Shown in pieces: positions 37,004 through 44,875 of a stretch of 64,000 nucleotides of DNA. The stretch comes from Enterococcus thailandicus (GTDB lineage: Bacteria > Bacillota > Bacilli > Lactobacillales > Enterococcaceae). The notes below the pieces were generated by a model. It searched no databases. It saw only the letters and a list, made by a program, of their open reading frames with translations, and was not told where the DNA came from. The stretch is taken from assembly GCF_001886265.1 (NCBI RefSeq), contig NZ_JXLE01000007.1, forward strand, positions 1 to 64,000. Direction: 5' to 3'. Each line of letters opens with the position of its first letter. Position 1 is the first letter of the stretch. Made by a program: the position numbers and the translations under genes.

Positions 37004-37165
37004 GTGCAAGTGATTTTGATATTGAATCATAATGCAGTCGTTGCAAGATCAAAGAAGGGAGAGTGGGTACTCATTCGACGAGGAATTGGATTTGGTAAGA
37101 AGGTCGGTGATCTCGTCGAACCAAAGAATGTGGAATGTATGTACCAAAAGATATCAATAGGATAA
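37004..37165 (+). CDS. Stand-alone CAT RNA-binding domain protein (53 aa)
   Basis: The GTG at 37004 lies seven bases after a strong AAAAAGGAGG. The 53 residues cover the whole co-antiterminator RNA-binding domain of LicT/SacY/BglG proteins: the start MQVILILNHNAVVA, the turn with GEWVLIRRGIGFGKK and VGDLVEP. The PRD regulatory domains that normally follow are absent; the ORF stops three bases before an RAT-like RNA element and terminator. It probably binds its own leader RNA and allows read-through into the PTS genes. A degraded full-length antiterminator is the alternative, but no PRD remnant is visible in the 80 bp that follow. Confidence 0.8.
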   Translation: MQVILILNHNAVVARSKKGEWVLIRRGIGFGKKVGDLVEPKNVECMYQKISIG

Positions 37166-37167
37166 CT

Positions 37168-37197
37168 AGGGGAGTTACTGTCTGGCAGGCTTGACCC
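37168..37197 (+). promoter_or_regulatory. Ribonucleic antiterminator (RAT) element
   Basis: The sequence GGGGAGTTACTG, a 4-nt loop, GCAGGCTTGACC follows the RAT consensus of the bgl/sac/lic systems (GGATTGTTACTG, loop, GCAGGCAAAACC). Its 3' part overlaps the 5' arm of the terminator, so the two structures exclude each other. Confidence 0.75.
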
Positions 37198-37234
37198 ATT
37201 CCAATGTTTGGAATGAGTCAGGTCTATTTTTTTT
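37193..37234 (+). terminator. Conditional terminator overlapping the RAT
   Basis: CATTCCAA pairs with TTGGAATG, extended by GACC with GGTC, followed by eight T. It ends 14 bases before the first PTS gene start and shares bases with the RAT. Confidence 0.85.
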
Positions 37235-37248
37235 AGGAGGATGATTGG

Positions 37249-37710
37249 TTGGAAGCACTTGATATTCAGGAAATTATTCATAAAGACTTACTTGTTGTAG
37301 ATTCGAAAGCAACGACCAAAGGCCAGATTCTGAAAGAACTAGCCGATTTATTAGAACGCAAAGGGTACGTAGCAAGCTCAGAAATATTTTTAACAGATGT
37401 CTATCAGCGAGAATCAGAAGGCGCGACTGGTATCGGACAGGGAATTGCGATACCGCATGGTAAGTCCACTACCGTGAATCAAACCGTAATTCTCATCGCT
37501 ACTTTAGCACAACCAATTCCTTGGGAAACGCTCGATGATCAAGATGTCAAAGTTGTTCTTTTATTTGCAGTAAAAGCGGAAGATGCCAATCTTAAACATC
37601 TGCGGCTATTACAAAAAATTGCAACTTTGCTTGCAGATAATGAATTTATTCATGAATTAAAAGAAGTAGATACAGTTGAAGCTTTATATCAATTAATGAT
37701 TAACCAATAA
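37249..37710 (+). CDS. PTS fructose-type EIIA
   Basis: A 153-residue EIIA of the fructose/mannitol family starting at TTG, eight bases after AGGAGG. The phosphorylated His is in GIAIPHGKS near residue 67. It passes phosphate from HPr to EIIB encoded downstream. First structural gene of a five-gene operon controlled by the RAT/terminator. Confidence 0.92.
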   Translation: MEALDIQEIIHKDLLVVDSKATTKGQILKELADLLERKGYVASSEIFLTDVYQRESEGATGIGQGIAIPHGKSTTVNQTVILIATLAQPIPWETLDDQDVKVVLLFAVKAEDANLKHLRLLQKIATLLADNEFIHELKEVDTVEALYQLMINQ

Positions 37711-37729
37711 AAAAGGAGTGTCGATTAAT

Positions 37730-38608
37730 ATGTTAGTAACAGGAAAAGAAATTTTAGCAGTGGCAAAAGAAAAAGGGTTCGCAGTACCAGCATTCAATGC
37801 AGGTTCAGGTCAGTTATTGAATGCAGTGATGGAGGCGTGTGAGGAAGCAAAAGCGCCAGTTATGATTGCGATTCACCCAGAGGAATTACGTTTTTTAACA
37901 GATAGTTTTGTTTCACAAGTTAAATATTTAGCAGAAAAAGTAACGATTCCCGTTTGTATTCATTTAGACCATGGAGCAAATTTTGAGCAGGTTATTCACG
38001 CGATCCAATTAGGGTTTACGTCTGTAATGATTGATGCGTCTCATCATTCTTTTGAAGAAAATATCGCAATTTCTCAAAAAGTCGTAGAAGCAGCCCATGC
38101 AGTGGGCGTCTCGGTCGAAGCAGAGTTAGGAACGATTGGTGACACAGGGAACACAGTTGAAGGTGGCGTTAGCGAAATTATTTATACGGACCCAAAAGTT
38201 GCGCAGAAGTTTATTGAAGAAACGGGTGTCGATAGCTTAGCTGTGGCAATCGGAACAGCGCATGGGATTTATCCAAAAGATGTTGATCCAGAGTTGCGCT
38301 TAGATATTTTAGAAGAGATTGAATATCTGACTGATGTCCCATTGGTTTTGCATGGTGGCTCAAGCAATCCGGATGATGAAATTTCAAAAGCTGTAGTGAT
38401 GGGTGTCAATAAAATCAATATTTCTAGCGATATCAAAATTGTTTTCGCAGAAAAACTACGTGAAGTCTTAAATGAAGGAAATCTGGAAATTCGTGAACCA
38501 AATGTGCTGTTCCCACCATGTATGGAAGCGACAAAAGAAGTTGCGTTACAAAAAATTCATTTATTTAAAGCTGACGATAAGGCAAAATACTACACTACAT
38601 CGAAATAG
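37730..38608 (+). CDS. Class II ketose-bisphosphate aldolase
   Basis: A 292-residue zinc aldolase. The zinc His residues are in HLDHGANFE, IGTAHGIYP and VLHGGSSN, and the catalytic Asp is in LDHG. Family members (FbaA, GatY, KbaY) split fructose-, tagatose- or related ketose-bisphosphates into DHAP and an aldehyde. The PTS operon context suggests it acts late on the imported sugar. The ATG at 37730 follows AAAAAGGAG. Confidence 0.92.
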   Translation: MLVTGKEILAVAKEKGFAVPAFNAGSGQLLNAVMEACEEAKAPVMIAIHPEELRFLTDSFVSQVKYLAEKVTIPVCIHLDHGANFEQVIHAIQLGFTSVMIDASHHSFEENIAISQKVVEAAHAVGVSVEAELGTIGDTGNTVEGGVSEIIYTDPKVAQKFIEETGVDSLAVAIGTAHGIYPKDVDPELRLDILEEIEYLTDVPLVLHGGSSNPDDEISKAVVMGVNKINISSDIKIVFAEKLREVLNEGNLEIREPNVLFPPCMEATKEVALQKIHLFKADDKAKYYTTSK

Positions 38609-38622
38609 GAGGAGATCAATCC

Positions 38623-38931
38623 ATGAAGATTGTTGGAATTGCTGCATGTACAGCGGGAATTGCGCATACTTACATCGCCCAAGAAAAACTACTTCAAGCT
38701 GCTAAGGCACGCGGACATGAGATCCATGTGGAAACACAAGGCCTAGCTGGTACGCAAGATGCTTTATTATCCAGCGATATTCAAGCTGCTGATATGGTAT
38801 TGATTGCTGCGGATATCAAAGTTAGCGGGCGTAGTCGATTTACGGGAAAACGTATCGTGGACGTGCCTACAAGCTTGGTTGTTAAATCACCAAATAAATT
38901 GATGGAAAAGCTAGAAGAAATGCTCAAATAA
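38623..38931 (+). CDS. PTS fructose-type EIIB
   Basis: A 102-residue EIIB. The phosphorylated Cys is in AACTAGIAHTYIAQEKL near residue 9, the standard P-loop of fructose-family IIB, and the C-terminal block RFTGKRIVDVPT is conserved. It accepts phosphate from EIIA and transfers it to the sugar bound to EIIC. AGGAGG precedes the ATG. Confidence 0.93.
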   Translation: MKIVGIAACTAGIAHTYIAQEKLLQAAKARGHEIHVETQGLAGTQDALLSSDIQAADMVLIAADIKVSGRSRFTGKRIVDVPTSLVVKSPNKLMEKLEEMLK

Positions 38932-38947
38932 ATTTCAGGAGGACAAA

Positions 38948-40045
38948 ATGGATAAAATCAAGACTTTAGGCATCAAAAAACATTTGATGACTGCAATTTC
39001 ATTCTTTTTACCAATCGTTGTTGCTTCAGGTTTTTTATTAGCAATTGGAAACATGTTAGATGGTGTTGCAATTGAGACTTTTTCTGAGGGATTCGCATTT
39101 GCAGATACGTTGACTTCAATGGGAAATTATGGATTAGGTTTGTTGCCAATGATTGTTTCTTGTGCGATTTCTTACTCCATTGCCGACAAGCCGGGGATTG
39201 CTCCTGGTTTAATTATTGGGATGGTTGCAAAAGGAATTGGCGCAGGGTTTCTAGGGGGAATGCTTGGTGGGTACGTTTCGGGGATCATCGTGGTTCTCTT
39301 AACAGCTGGAATCAAAGTACCTAAATGGATGGAAGGTTTGATGCCGACTCTGGTTTTACCGTTTCTTAGTTCATTGATTGCCGGGCTGGTCATGTACTAT
39401 GTAATTGGGACGCCAATCAATTGGTTTACAAACTTGATTACGAACTATTTGACTGGATTGGATACTTCTTCACTCTTTTTATACGGTGCAGTAATTGGTG
39501 TGCTTTCTGCGATTGATTACGGGGGAGCAATCAATAAAGTTGTCTTTGCTTTTGTCTTTGCTTTATTCTCAGAGGGAATCTATGAACCGGTCACTGTACT
39601 GATTTTGGCATCAATGGTAACGCCTTTTGGTTTGACGATGGCATTTTTCCTAGGAAAGATCATTCAAAAAGAAATTTTTAATCGTCAAGAAATCGAAACG
39701 CTAAAAACTGCGTTTCCGATGGGAATTTGTCAAATCACCGAAGGCTGTTTTCCTATTGTATTGAATGACTTGGTCCGCAATGTTATTGCTACTGGTGTTG
39801 GCGGTGGAATTGGCGGCGGACTAAGTATGTTGTGGGGAGCAGACAGCCATATTCCTGCTTCAGGGATGTTTGCTGTTGCTACGATGACCAGACCTTGGGC
39901 GTTCATAGGTGCATTAATGATTGGTTCGTTTGCAACGGCTGTAACGATTTTAGTTTTGAAGAAACGTGTAGATCCAAATGCAGAAGTTGTTGTGGTCGAA
40001 AAAGCAGAAGAAGAAATTTCTTGGGATGATCTAACAATCAATTGA
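38948..40045 (+). CDS. PTS fructose-type EIIC
   Basis: A 365-residue membrane permease with about nine hydrophobic segments. The family block GKIIQKEIFNRQEIETLKTAFPMGICQITEGCFPI near residues 237-271 is diagnostic. Sugar specificity is unknown; the following lyxose isomerase-like gene suggests lyxose, mannose or a related sugar. GAGG precedes the ATG. Confidence 0.92.
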   Translation: MDKIKTLGIKKHLMTAISFFLPIVVASGFLLAIGNMLDGVAIETFSEGFAFADTLTSMGNYGLGLLPMIVSCAISYSIADKPGIAPGLIIGMVAKGIGAGFLGGMLGGYVSGIIVVLLTAGIKVPKWMEGLMPTLVLPFLSSLIAGLVMYYVIGTPINWFTNLITNYLTGLDTSSLFLYGAVIGVLSAIDYGGAINKVVFAFVFALFSEGIYEPVTVLILASMVTPFGLTMAFFLGKIIQKEIFNRQEIETLKTAFPMGICQITEGCFPIVLNDLVRNVIATGVGGGIGGGLSMLWGADSHIPASGMFAVATMTRPWAFIGALMIGSFATAVTILVLKKRVDPNAEVVVVEKAEEEISWDDLTIN

Positions 40046-40056
40046 GGAGAACAGTC

Positions 40057-40563
40057 ATGGACTATCAAACAAAAGTAAAACAGCTATTTTTGGATTCAGG
40101 AATGATTTTTACAGATGAAGAACTAGAGACCATTGAATTTGTTGATTTTGGCTTAGGTGCTATCGAGGTCGAAGGACTGAACTTATTTGTATATGAAAAC
40201 AATGAACGCTATTGTGGAAAAGAACTAGCTTTGCTACCCTATCAAACATGTCCTGAACATCGACACCCACCAAGAAAAAATGATCTTGGTAAAAGAGAAA
40301 CGTTTCGGTGTCGAAAAGGAATCGTCTATTTGTATGTTGAAGGAGAGGAACCTGAAGTCCTATCATGCGAATTACCTGAAAATAATCAAGCAACTTATAC
40401 AGTGAGGAAAGAGATTGTTTTACGACCAGGTGATCAGTATACGATTGAACCAAATATCAAACATTGGTTTCAAGCAGGGGAGACTGGCGCCGTGGTGACA
40501 GAATTTTCTTCTAGTAGTGATGATGCGAGTGATATTTTTACTAATCCGATGATCCAACGATAG
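40057..40563 (+). CDS. D-lyxose isomerase family cupin (YdaE-like)
   Basis: A 168-residue cupin from the ATG at 40057 after GAGGAG. Metal ligands are visible in CPEHRHPPRKN (two His), KRETFRCR (Glu) and PNIKHWFQAG (His), the pattern of D-lyxose ketol-isomerases such as Bacillus YdaE, which convert D-lyxose to D-xylulose and D-mannose to D-fructose. It is the last gene of the PTS operon, followed by a terminator. Confidence 0.88.
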   Translation: MDYQTKVKQLFLDSGMIFTDEELETIEFVDFGLGAIEVEGLNLFVYENNERYCGKELALLPYQTCPEHRHPPRKNDLGKRETFRCRKGIVYLYVEGEEPEVLSCELPENNQATYTVRKEIVLRPGDQYTIEPNIKHWFQAGETGAVVTEFSSSSDDASDIFTNPMIQR

Positions 40564-40627
40564 TAAAAAGCAAAATAAAAATGGATTTGAAAAAAAGAAT
40601 GTGTAGTTCATTTTTCGAAGAAAAGAT

Positions 40628-40664
40628 GAAAGAGGTCTGGAAAATTTTCCAACCTCTTTTTTGT
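40628..40664 (+). terminator. Terminator of the PTS operon
   Basis: AAAGAGGT and GGAAAA pair with TTTTCC and ACCTCTTT, followed by T6. The next ~350 bp (to 41022) hold no gene that I can support. Confidence 0.85.
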
Positions 40665-40907
40665 GTTTCGCGAAACATTCTTACTTAGTGAAACATAACA
40701 AATAAAAAAATTTTTGGAAAAAATGAAGAAAATGTTTGAACCAAGTTGAAGAAGCGAATGAACAAACGGTTGAAAAAAATGTGTTATTCTTTCACATAAG
40801 ATAATAAATAAGCCAATGGGAAAGAAAGTCATTTCAATTATTTAGGTATCTGTTATTTTTCTTGCTTTTTCATGAAAAAATAAGAAATAAAAGTTTTAGG
40901 GGTAAAT

Positions 40908-40930
40908 CACTATATATAGTGTTTTTTTAT
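40908..40930 (+). terminator. Weak hairpin with T-run in an AT-rich gap
   Basis: The palindrome CACTATATATAGTG is followed by seven T. It could end a short untranslated RNA, but I see no supporting promoter. The rest of 40665-41022 is AT-rich DNA without a recognisable element. Confidence 0.35.
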
Positions 40931-41022
40931 TGTATACCACTAAAAATGCACAAAATCTAGTCTTTTCTTTTAAAAAAACACGAGTAGAATGAAGATAGAT
41001 TTTAAAGTGAGGAAGTGTTTTT

Positions 41023-41598
41023 TTGAAATTAACTGTTTTTTGCGGTTCCCGTTTTGGCGAAAAAGAAAGCTACAAATTTATTGCCCAAACGTTAGGAAAA
41101 TATATAGCACAAGAAGAAATAGAGCTCGTTTATGGTGGTTCAAATGCTGGAATCATGGGGATCATCAGCCAAACTGTGCTCGAAAATGAAGGAAAAGTAA
41201 CTGGAATCTATCCAACTGGTTTATTTGAAGCAGAAACGCCAGCTGAAGAAGTAACGACGTTCATTGCAACAGAAACAATTGATGAGCGTAAAGAGTTATT
41301 ATTTAGTGAAGGCGATGCTGTCTTAGTGTTTCCAGGAGGTTTGGGTACATTAGAAGAGTTTTCTCAGCTACTTTCATGGATTGCGATCGGATTAGTGCCA
41401 GAAAAACCAATTGGGATTCTGGATATTGGTGGGTATTATACAGGACTGGAGCAGTTGTTGAAGAATTTTGCCAAAGAAGGGTTTATGGATGAGAAATGGC
41501 TTGATCAAGTTGTTTTTTCAAATAACCCATTAAAATTAGTTGATTTATTAAAAGGGACGCATCAAGAAAATCGTCCTTTAGTGAAGGAGATTTATTGA
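41023..41598 (+). CDS. LOG-family nucleoside monophosphate phosphoribohydrolase-like protein
   Basis: A 191-residue Rossmann-fold protein starting at TTG after GTGAGGAAG. The motif PGGLGTLEEFSQLLSW near residues 107-122 is the LOG/lysine decarboxylase-like signature. These proteins release base from nucleotide 5'-monophosphates or have unassigned roles. Its stop overlaps the next start by one base, and the two following genes act on deoxynucleosides. Confidence 0.88.
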   Translation: MKLTVFCGSRFGEKESYKFIAQTLGKYIAQEEIELVYGGSNAGIMGIISQTVLENEGKVTGIYPTGLFEAETPAEEVTTFIATETIDERKELLFSEGDAVLVFPGGLGTLEEFSQLLSWIAIGLVPEKPIGILDIGGYYTGLEQLLKNFAKEGFMDEKWLDQVVFSNNPLKLVDLLKGTHQENRPLVKEIY

Positions 41599-42038
41599 TG
41601 AGCCAAATTTATTTAGCAGGACCATTTTTTTCAGAGGAACAAGTTGAACGTATTCAACGAATCGAGCAAGCATTAGAAGACAATACTACCGTTTCGACTT
41701 TCTATTCGCCACGACATCACCAAGAGAGCGATTATGAAATGTTTAGCGCAGGCTGGGCACAAGAAGTGTATCAACGAGATATGACGGAAGTAACCGATGC
41801 GCAAGCTGTAGTAGCTATTTTGGATTTTGAAAATCAAACGATTGATCCTGGCACCGCATATGAGCTAGGTGTTGCGACAATGTTGAACAAACCAATAATT
41901 ATTTTCCAAGAAGAGACAGTACCAGTGAATTTGATGGTTACAGAAAGTCTTCATGCTTATTTAAAAAATGATAGAGAAATTCAGCAATATGATTTTGAAA
42001 AAATGCCGAAACATGCATATATTGGTGAGTATTTATAG
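41598..42038 (+). CDS. Nucleoside 2-deoxyribosyltransferase
   Basis: A 146-residue enzyme. The N-terminal block IYLAGPFF, the DPGTAYELGVA stretch with the catalytic Glu near residue 100, and the C-terminal aromatic region match the NDT family of lactic acid bacteria, which exchanges bases on deoxyribose. The ATG at 41598 overlaps the previous stop (TGATG) and has GAAGGAG upstream. Confidence 0.92.
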   Translation: MSQIYLAGPFFSEEQVERIQRIEQALEDNTTVSTFYSPRHHQESDYEMFSAGWAQEVYQRDMTEVTDAQAVVAILDFENQTIDPGTAYELGVATMLNKPIIIFQEETVPVNLMVTESLHAYLKNDREIQQYDFEKMPKHAYIGEYL

Positions 42039-42053
42039 AAAAGGAAGGGTTGT

Positions 42054-42755
42054 ATGTCAGTGATTTTAATTTCAGGAACGATTGGCGCAGGAAAGAGTAG
42101 CTTAACAGATATGCTTGCAACAGAGATCCGTTCAAAACCATTTTATGAAAGTGTAGAGGATAATGAAGTATTACCACTTTTTTATTCAAATCCAGAACAG
42201 TATGCATTTTTATTACAAATCTTCTTTTTGAACAAACGATTTTTAGCGATGAAAAACGCATTGATCAATGATGATAATGTTCTTGATCGTTCAATTTATG
42301 AAGATAGTTTATTGTTTCATCTAAATGCAGATCTTGGTCGTGTGACGGATATCGAAGTACAGCAGTATGATAATTTATTAGATACGATGTTAAACGAGTT
42401 AGATGATGTGGCGCCTAAAAAACGTCCTGATCTAATGGTTCATATCAAAGTTTCTTTAGACACGATGCTAAGCCGAATCAAAAAACGTGGTCGTGATTAT
42501 GAACAATTAGAAAGCGATGAAACATTGTACAATTATTATCAACAATTGAATGAACGTTATGATCAATGGTATGAGAACTTTGATGTTTGTCCAAAAATCC
42601 AAATTGATGGAGATCAATTTGACTTTGTCGAAGAACCAGAGCATGCGAAAGAAGTAATTGAACAAATTAAGCAAAAATTAGTTGAATTAGAAAAAGCGCC
42701 TGCTGGAAGTTATTACACAGATAACAACTTAGCAAAAGGGCAAGAATTAGGATAA
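42054..42755 (+). CDS. Deoxynucleoside kinase
   Basis: A 233-residue kinase of the dGK/dAK family. The P-loop is GTIGAGKSS, the ERS/DRS motif is DRSIYEDSLLF, and the lid is KKRGRDYEQ near residue 145. It phosphorylates deoxyadenosine/deoxyguanosine for salvage and together with the preceding transferase supplies dNTP precursors. GGAAGGG precedes the ATG; a strong terminator follows. Confidence 0.93.
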   Translation: MSVILISGTIGAGKSSLTDMLATEIRSKPFYESVEDNEVLPLFYSNPEQYAFLLQIFFLNKRFLAMKNALINDDNVLDRSIYEDSLLFHLNADLGRVTDIEVQQYDNLLDTMLNELDDVAPKKRPDLMVHIKVSLDTMLSRIKKRGRDYEQLESDETLYNYYQQLNERYDQWYENFDVCPKIQIDGDQFDFVEEPEHAKEVIEQIKQKLVELEKAPAGSYYTDNNLAKGQELG

Positions 42756-42757
42756 AT

Positions 42758-42792
42758 AAAAAAGGCGTCGTGAGAAAATCACGGCGCCTTTT
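42758..42792. terminator. Terminator of the deoxynucleoside salvage operon
   Basis: AAAAGGCG and CGTGA pair with TCACG and CGCCTTTT. A runs before and T after suggest use from both strands. Confidence 0.88.
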
Positions 42793-42799
42793 AATGCAA

Positions 42800-42985
42800 T
42801 TAATGTGGCTTACTGCTCACTGCTTGAATGTTATCTGTAACATAAGCATCAAAGGATTTAAACGAATCTTGAATCAGTTTATGGCAGTTATCACAAATGC
42901 TTAAACTTCCTTGATCGTTAAATTCCGTATGGATGTTTTTATTGCTGGTGCATGTACAATAGTCATGACTATCAAATATATTCAT
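42800..42985 (-). CDS. Small Cys-rich protein (61 aa)
   Basis: A 61-residue ORF on the minus strand with AAGGAG seven bases before the ATG. It carries Cys residues in DYCTCTSN and ICDNCHKL, a CxC and CxxCH arrangement that could bind zinc. No family is recognised. The longer upstream frame extends through AT-rich DNA without a ribosome binding site and was not used. Confidence 0.6.
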   Translation of the reverse strand: MNIFDSHDYCTCTSNKNIHTEFNDQGSLSICDNCHKLIQDSFKSFDAYVTDNIQAVSSKPH

Positions 42986-43104
42986 TTTTTTCTCCTTAGT
43001 AACCAATCTAACTTTCCCAATATAACAGAAAAAAAGAAAATAGGGAGAAAAATTAAGAGAATTTAACGTGTTCTGAGTCTTTTTGTTTATTACATAAAAA
43101 AAGG

Positions 43105-43228
43105 ACTGGGGCAAAAGGAGCTTAAATAGAAAAAAAGCCTAAAATTCGTTTTTGAAAACGTTGATTTTAGGCTTTTTTAAATTGAAAAACGTGTGAAGAA
43201 CGACTGGATTTTTCGTTTTGTCCTAGTC
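43105..43228. repeat. Inverted intergenic element
   Basis: The arms GACTGGGGCAAAA (43105-43117) and TTTTGTCCTAGTC (43216-43228) pair with G-T wobbles and enclose a strong bidirectional terminator. A shortened form of the same start (GAGTGGGGTAAAA) occurs at 4686, which suggests a dispersed family. Confidence 0.55.
43131..43179. terminator. Bidirectional terminator between minus-strand genes
   Basis: AAGCCTAAAAT and CGTTTT pair with AAAACG and ATTTTAGGCTT, with A and T runs outside. Confidence 0.88.
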
Positions 43229-43255
43229 TCAAATCATGTACTGGATCACAATTGT

Positions 43256-43678
43256 TTAAATACTATAAACGTTACCATCTTCATCTTTTATCTGATAGTT
43301 ACCAATTTTAGTAAAGACAACGGAAACTTCTTTTTTGTCTGCCATTCCAGTAATTGTATAACTGTCACCTTTTGTGTCAATTTTAATGGAAGTTAAGGTA
43401 ATGTTCTCACTGGTCTCAGAAGAAGTCGTACTGTCTTCGTTATAGGTACGCAACCATTCCATCTTATCATCGGTAAACGTAATTTTCCCACTAACTAAAT
43501 TCATGTTCTTACGCATTTTCAAAGAATAAACACTATTTGAAATATCAGTTTTTTCTGCTTTAAGCGTAGAAGATTCGGTGGTTTCGTTTGTTGATTGGTT
43601 TGATCCACCCAGCATATTACAGCCAGTTAAGGTAAAAAGTACCAGTCCTAGAGTAAATATAGCTAATAGTTTCTTCAA
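43256..43678 (-). CDS. Small lipoprotein (140 aa)
   Basis: The N-terminus has a basic start, a hydrophobic core and the lipobox LTGC (Cys20), so it is anchored to the outer face of the membrane. A Ser/Thr-rich linker and a compact beta-rich domain follow (for example MEWLRTYNEDSTT, TSIKIDTKGDSYTITGM). The function is unknown. GGAGG lies before the ATG, and the promoter side faces the divergent LacI gene. Confidence 0.85.
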   Translation of the reverse strand: MKKLLAIFTLGLVLFTLTGCNMLGGSNQSTNETTESSTLKAEKTDISNSVYSLKMRKNMNLVSGKITFTDDKMEWLRTYNEDSTTSSETSENITLTSIKIDTKGDSYTITGMADKKEVSVVFTKIGNYQIKDEDGNVYSI

Positions 43679-43782
43679 AATCCTGCCTCCGTCTAATAGG
43701 ATAAAGAAATTATACCATTTGAATGAACAACAGGAAACTAAGGATTGTAAAAATCTTTTTAAGGAAAACGCTTAAAAAGTAG

Positions 43783-43811
43783 TTGCAACTTGGAAAAGTG
43801 TTTGTTATATT
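43783..43811 (+). promoter_or_regulatory. Promoter of the lacI-GH1 operon
   Basis: TTGCAA (43783-43788) and TATATT (43806-43811) are separated by 17 bp, immediately followed by the operator. Confidence 0.65.
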
Positions 43812-43812
43812 A

Positions 43813-43832
43813 TTTTTGAACCGGTTCAAAAA
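43813..43832 (+). promoter_or_regulatory. LacI-family operator
   Basis: TTTTTGAACCGGTTCAAAAA is a perfect 20-bp palindrome with the central CG of LacI-family sites. It starts two bases after the -10 element, so a repressor here would block transcription initiation. Confidence 0.75.
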
Positions 43833-43878
43833 TCGGTGAGCAACTAAAGATACTTCACTAAAAAAAGAGGTGAACAAG

Positions 43879-44859
43879 TTGAGTTCAATTCGTGAAGTAG
43901 CCAAATTAGCAGGCGTTTCTACAGGTAGTGTCTCACGTTACCTGAATGGTCAAACACTAAAAGTAGCCAATATGGAAAAAATCGCTACGGCAATCGATCA
44001 ACTGAATTACAAAGAAAATATTATTGCTAAAGGGTTAAAGAATAATCGAAGCTTTTCAGTCGGACTGTTAATGAATAATTTGTCGAGTCGACTAAGTGCG
44101 GATATCGTAGCAAGTATTGAAGCATTGATGGAAGAAAACGGGTATAGTTTATTTTTAAGTTGTTTTAATGGTGAAGCGCAATTAGTTTCGCAAAAAATCG
44201 ACTATCTACTTTCGCACTCAATTGATGGACTGATTCTTTTTGAAGCAGATGAAACTTGGCCAGGAATGGAAAAATTAGTAGAGCTAACGATTCCGATCAT
44301 TTCTTTAAATACGCCTAATCAGTTGGAAAATGTCGATTCGATTTTGGTTAATGATCGCAAAAGTGTCCGCGAAACGATTGAGCAGATGATTGCGATGGGA
44401 CATCAGTCAATTGGTGTTATCGCAGCGCCACAAACAGAATATGTGGCTAGAGAGCGATTAGCCGGGGCATTGGAAGCCAAGAAATACAGCGAAAAAGAAA
44501 TAATTATTGACGTTTACACGGGTGATTACTCACGATTGAGTGGCTTTTATGGTGCGAAAGAATTATTAGCCAAAAACATAACAGCTTTATTTGTTTGTAA
44601 CTATAACATGTCTATTGGAGCACTAGAATATTTTAACAAAAGTGATCAACAAATTGATCAAGAGATTTATTTTGCGCACTACGACTACTTAGATGAGTTA
44701 CAGACGGTACTTCCTGAACGAATCATCATTCAACAACCCGCTGTGACAATTGGTGAATTGTGTGGGAAACGTTTGATTGAAAGAATGGAAAACCAGCATA
44801 CAAGTGGTCAAACGATTCTTTTAGAAAATAAAATTTATGGAATGAAACAAAATAACTAA
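43879..44859 (+). CDS. LacI-family transcriptional regulator
   Basis: A 326-residue repressor-type regulator. The N-terminal helix-turn-helix is SIREVAKLAGVSTGSVSRYLNG, and the periplasmic-binding-like effector domain spans the remaining residues. The TTG at 43879 follows GAGGTGAACAAG; a GTG three codons earlier overlaps that ribosome binding site. It probably represses itself and the GH1 gene through the palindrome in its promoter. The sugar effector is unknown. Confidence 0.9.
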   Translation: MSSIREVAKLAGVSTGSVSRYLNGQTLKVANMEKIATAIDQLNYKENIIAKGLKNNRSFSVGLLMNNLSSRLSADIVASIEALMEENGYSLFLSCFNGEAQLVSQKIDYLLSHSIDGLILFEADETWPGMEKLVELTIPIISLNTPNQLENVDSILVNDRKSVRETIEQMIAMGHQSIGVIAAPQTEYVARERLAGALEAKKYSEKEIIIDVYTGDYSRLSGFYGAKELLAKNITALFVCNYNMSIGALEYFNKSDQQIDQEIYFAHYDYLDELQTVLPERIIIQQPAVTIGELCGKRLIERMENQHTSGQTILLENKIYGMKQNN

Positions 44860-44875
44860 AAAAGAGGACGAGAAG

